Source of the DNA: Nocardia sp.
GTDB taxonomy: Bacteria; Actinomycetota; Actinomycetes; Mycobacteriales; Mycobacteriaceae
Length of the DNA stretch: 64,000 nucleotides
Assembly: GCF_025465275.1 (NCBI RefSeq)
Contig: NZ_JAODNK010000002.1
Location: forward strand, 1 to 64,000
Direction: 5' to 3'
Position 1 is the stretch's first letter. Every line of letters starts with the position of its first letter. The notes below the pieces were generated by a model, which saw nothing but the letters and a program-made list of their open reading frames with translations, did no database searches and was not told the origin of the DNA. A program made the position numbers and the translations under genes. Positions 63,524 to 64,000 of this stretch are shown here, one piece after another.

Positions 63524-64000
63524 TCAGCGTTCTGCGCGCTGATAGGCCGTGACGACGGCAGCGCCGCCGAGACCGATGTTGTGCTGCAGGGCAGCGGTGA
63601 CGCCTGCGACCTGGCGCTTGTCGGCGTTGCCGCGCAGCTGCCAGGTGAGCTCGGCGCACTGCGCCAAACCCGTTGCGCCCAAAGGGTGTCCCTTCGAGAT
63701 GAGCCCGCCGGACGGGTTGACAACCCAGCGCCCGCCGTAGGTGGTGTCCCCCGCGTCGATCAGGGCCCCGGCTTCACCCGTGCCGCACAGCCCCAGGGCT
63801 TCGTACAGCAGCAGCTCATTGGCGGAGAAGCAGTCGTGCAGCTCGATGACCTGGAAATCCTGTGCGCCGAGCCCGGATTGCTCGTACACCGACTGCGCGG
63901 CCTGCACATTCATGTCGTAGCCGATGATGTTCTTCGCGGTGCCGTCGAAGCTGGATTCGAAGTCGGTGGTCATGGCCTGGCCGACGATCTCCACCGCCTG
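63524..64000 (-). CDS. SCP2-type thiolase/lipid-transfer protein, C-terminal part (5' end outside window)
   Basis: The 158 visible residues are the end of a thiolase-fold protein: [20 protein letters not shown] with the active-site His, and [20 protein letters not shown] with the second catalytic histidine. These are typical of SCP2/Ltp-type thiolases acting on branched or steroid acyl-CoAs. It is the first gene of the operon seen here, and its start lies beyond the right edge. Confidence 0.88.
   Translation of the reverse strand, partial: QAVEIVGQAMTTDFESSFDGTAKNIIGYDMNVQAAQSVYEQSGLGAQDFQVIELHDCFSANELLLYEALGLCGTGEAGALIDAGDTTYGGRWVVNPSGGLISKGHPLGATGLAQCAELTWQLRGNADKRQVAGVTAALQHNIGLGGAAVVTAYQRAER

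Overview
The window is GC-rich chromosomal DNA of a mycolic-acid-type actinomycete, most likely Nocardia or a close relative. The reasons are the dense high-GC3 coding, frequent GTG/TTG and leaderless starts, a 13E12/DUF222 HNH protein, a single-chain long-chain acyl-CoA carboxylase, a CYP51 next to an aldA-SDR-dehydrogenase set ordered as in Mycobacterium (Rv0764c, Rv0768-Rv0770), and steroid/lipid catabolic enzymes. No tRNA, rRNA, CRISPR array or intact insertion sequence was seen.

Layout. (1) 1-13.1 kb: an organosulfur-type island. A minus-strand operon (7091 to 205) encodes a lipoprotein binding protein, permease, ATPase, a DszB-like desulfinase, two SsuD-like flavin monooxygenases and a second binding-protein-like polypeptide without a signal peptide. 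It is divergent from an IclR regulator, with two matching operator palindromes between them. Downstream on the plus strand are another flavin monooxygenase, a DszA/NtaA-like monooxygenase, a GntR regulator, an amidase and a coupled 47-residue ORF. (2) 13.3-19 kb: an HsaA-like flavoprotein, aspartate 4-decarboxylase, a degenerate histidine kinase, a polyprenyl diphosphate synthase, a gene remnant and a small unknown gene. (3) 19.3-30 kb: the 1818-residue biotin carboxylase/carboxyltransferase, a family-A polymerase, a SnoaL-SRPBCC fusion, a membrane protein and an aldose epimerase. (4) 29.6-41.9 kb: MarR/ribA, the Rv0770-SDR-aldA set divergent from cyp51 and a CYP125-like P450, a MarR-ABC exporter operon, a double TerD protein, and an epoxide-hydrolase-like gene under an ArsR regulator with three operators.

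(5) 42-49 kb: the DUF222 gene followed by a 1-kb non-coding stretch with a duplicated gene tail and a 166-bp inverted repeat, then a four-gene membrane/secreted operon of unknown role whose central protein has a duplicated Trp-Asp/Trp-His motif. (6) 48-56 kb: a zone of gene decay interleaved with intact genes. It holds an internally deleted alpha/beta hydrolase and two deletion chimeras, TetR-TauD and TetR(amber)-SDR. The intact genes include a KshA-type Rieske oxygenase with a KstR-like box just upstream of its start codon. (7) 56.4-64 kb: a tightly coupled minus-strand lipid operon (SCP2-type thiolase, SRPBCC, MaoC hydratase, SDR, acyl-CoA dehydrogenase, hydrolase, acyl-CoA ligase, SDR) that looks like a complete activation and beta-oxidation route for an unknown acyl or steroid side chain.

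The best candidates for undescribed biology are the desulfinase-type operon with its paired operators, the membrane operon with the duplicated W-H motif, the 166-bp inverted repeat, and the shared TGTCCGGACA operators between aldA and cyp51. Everything here was read by eye; no database search was run.
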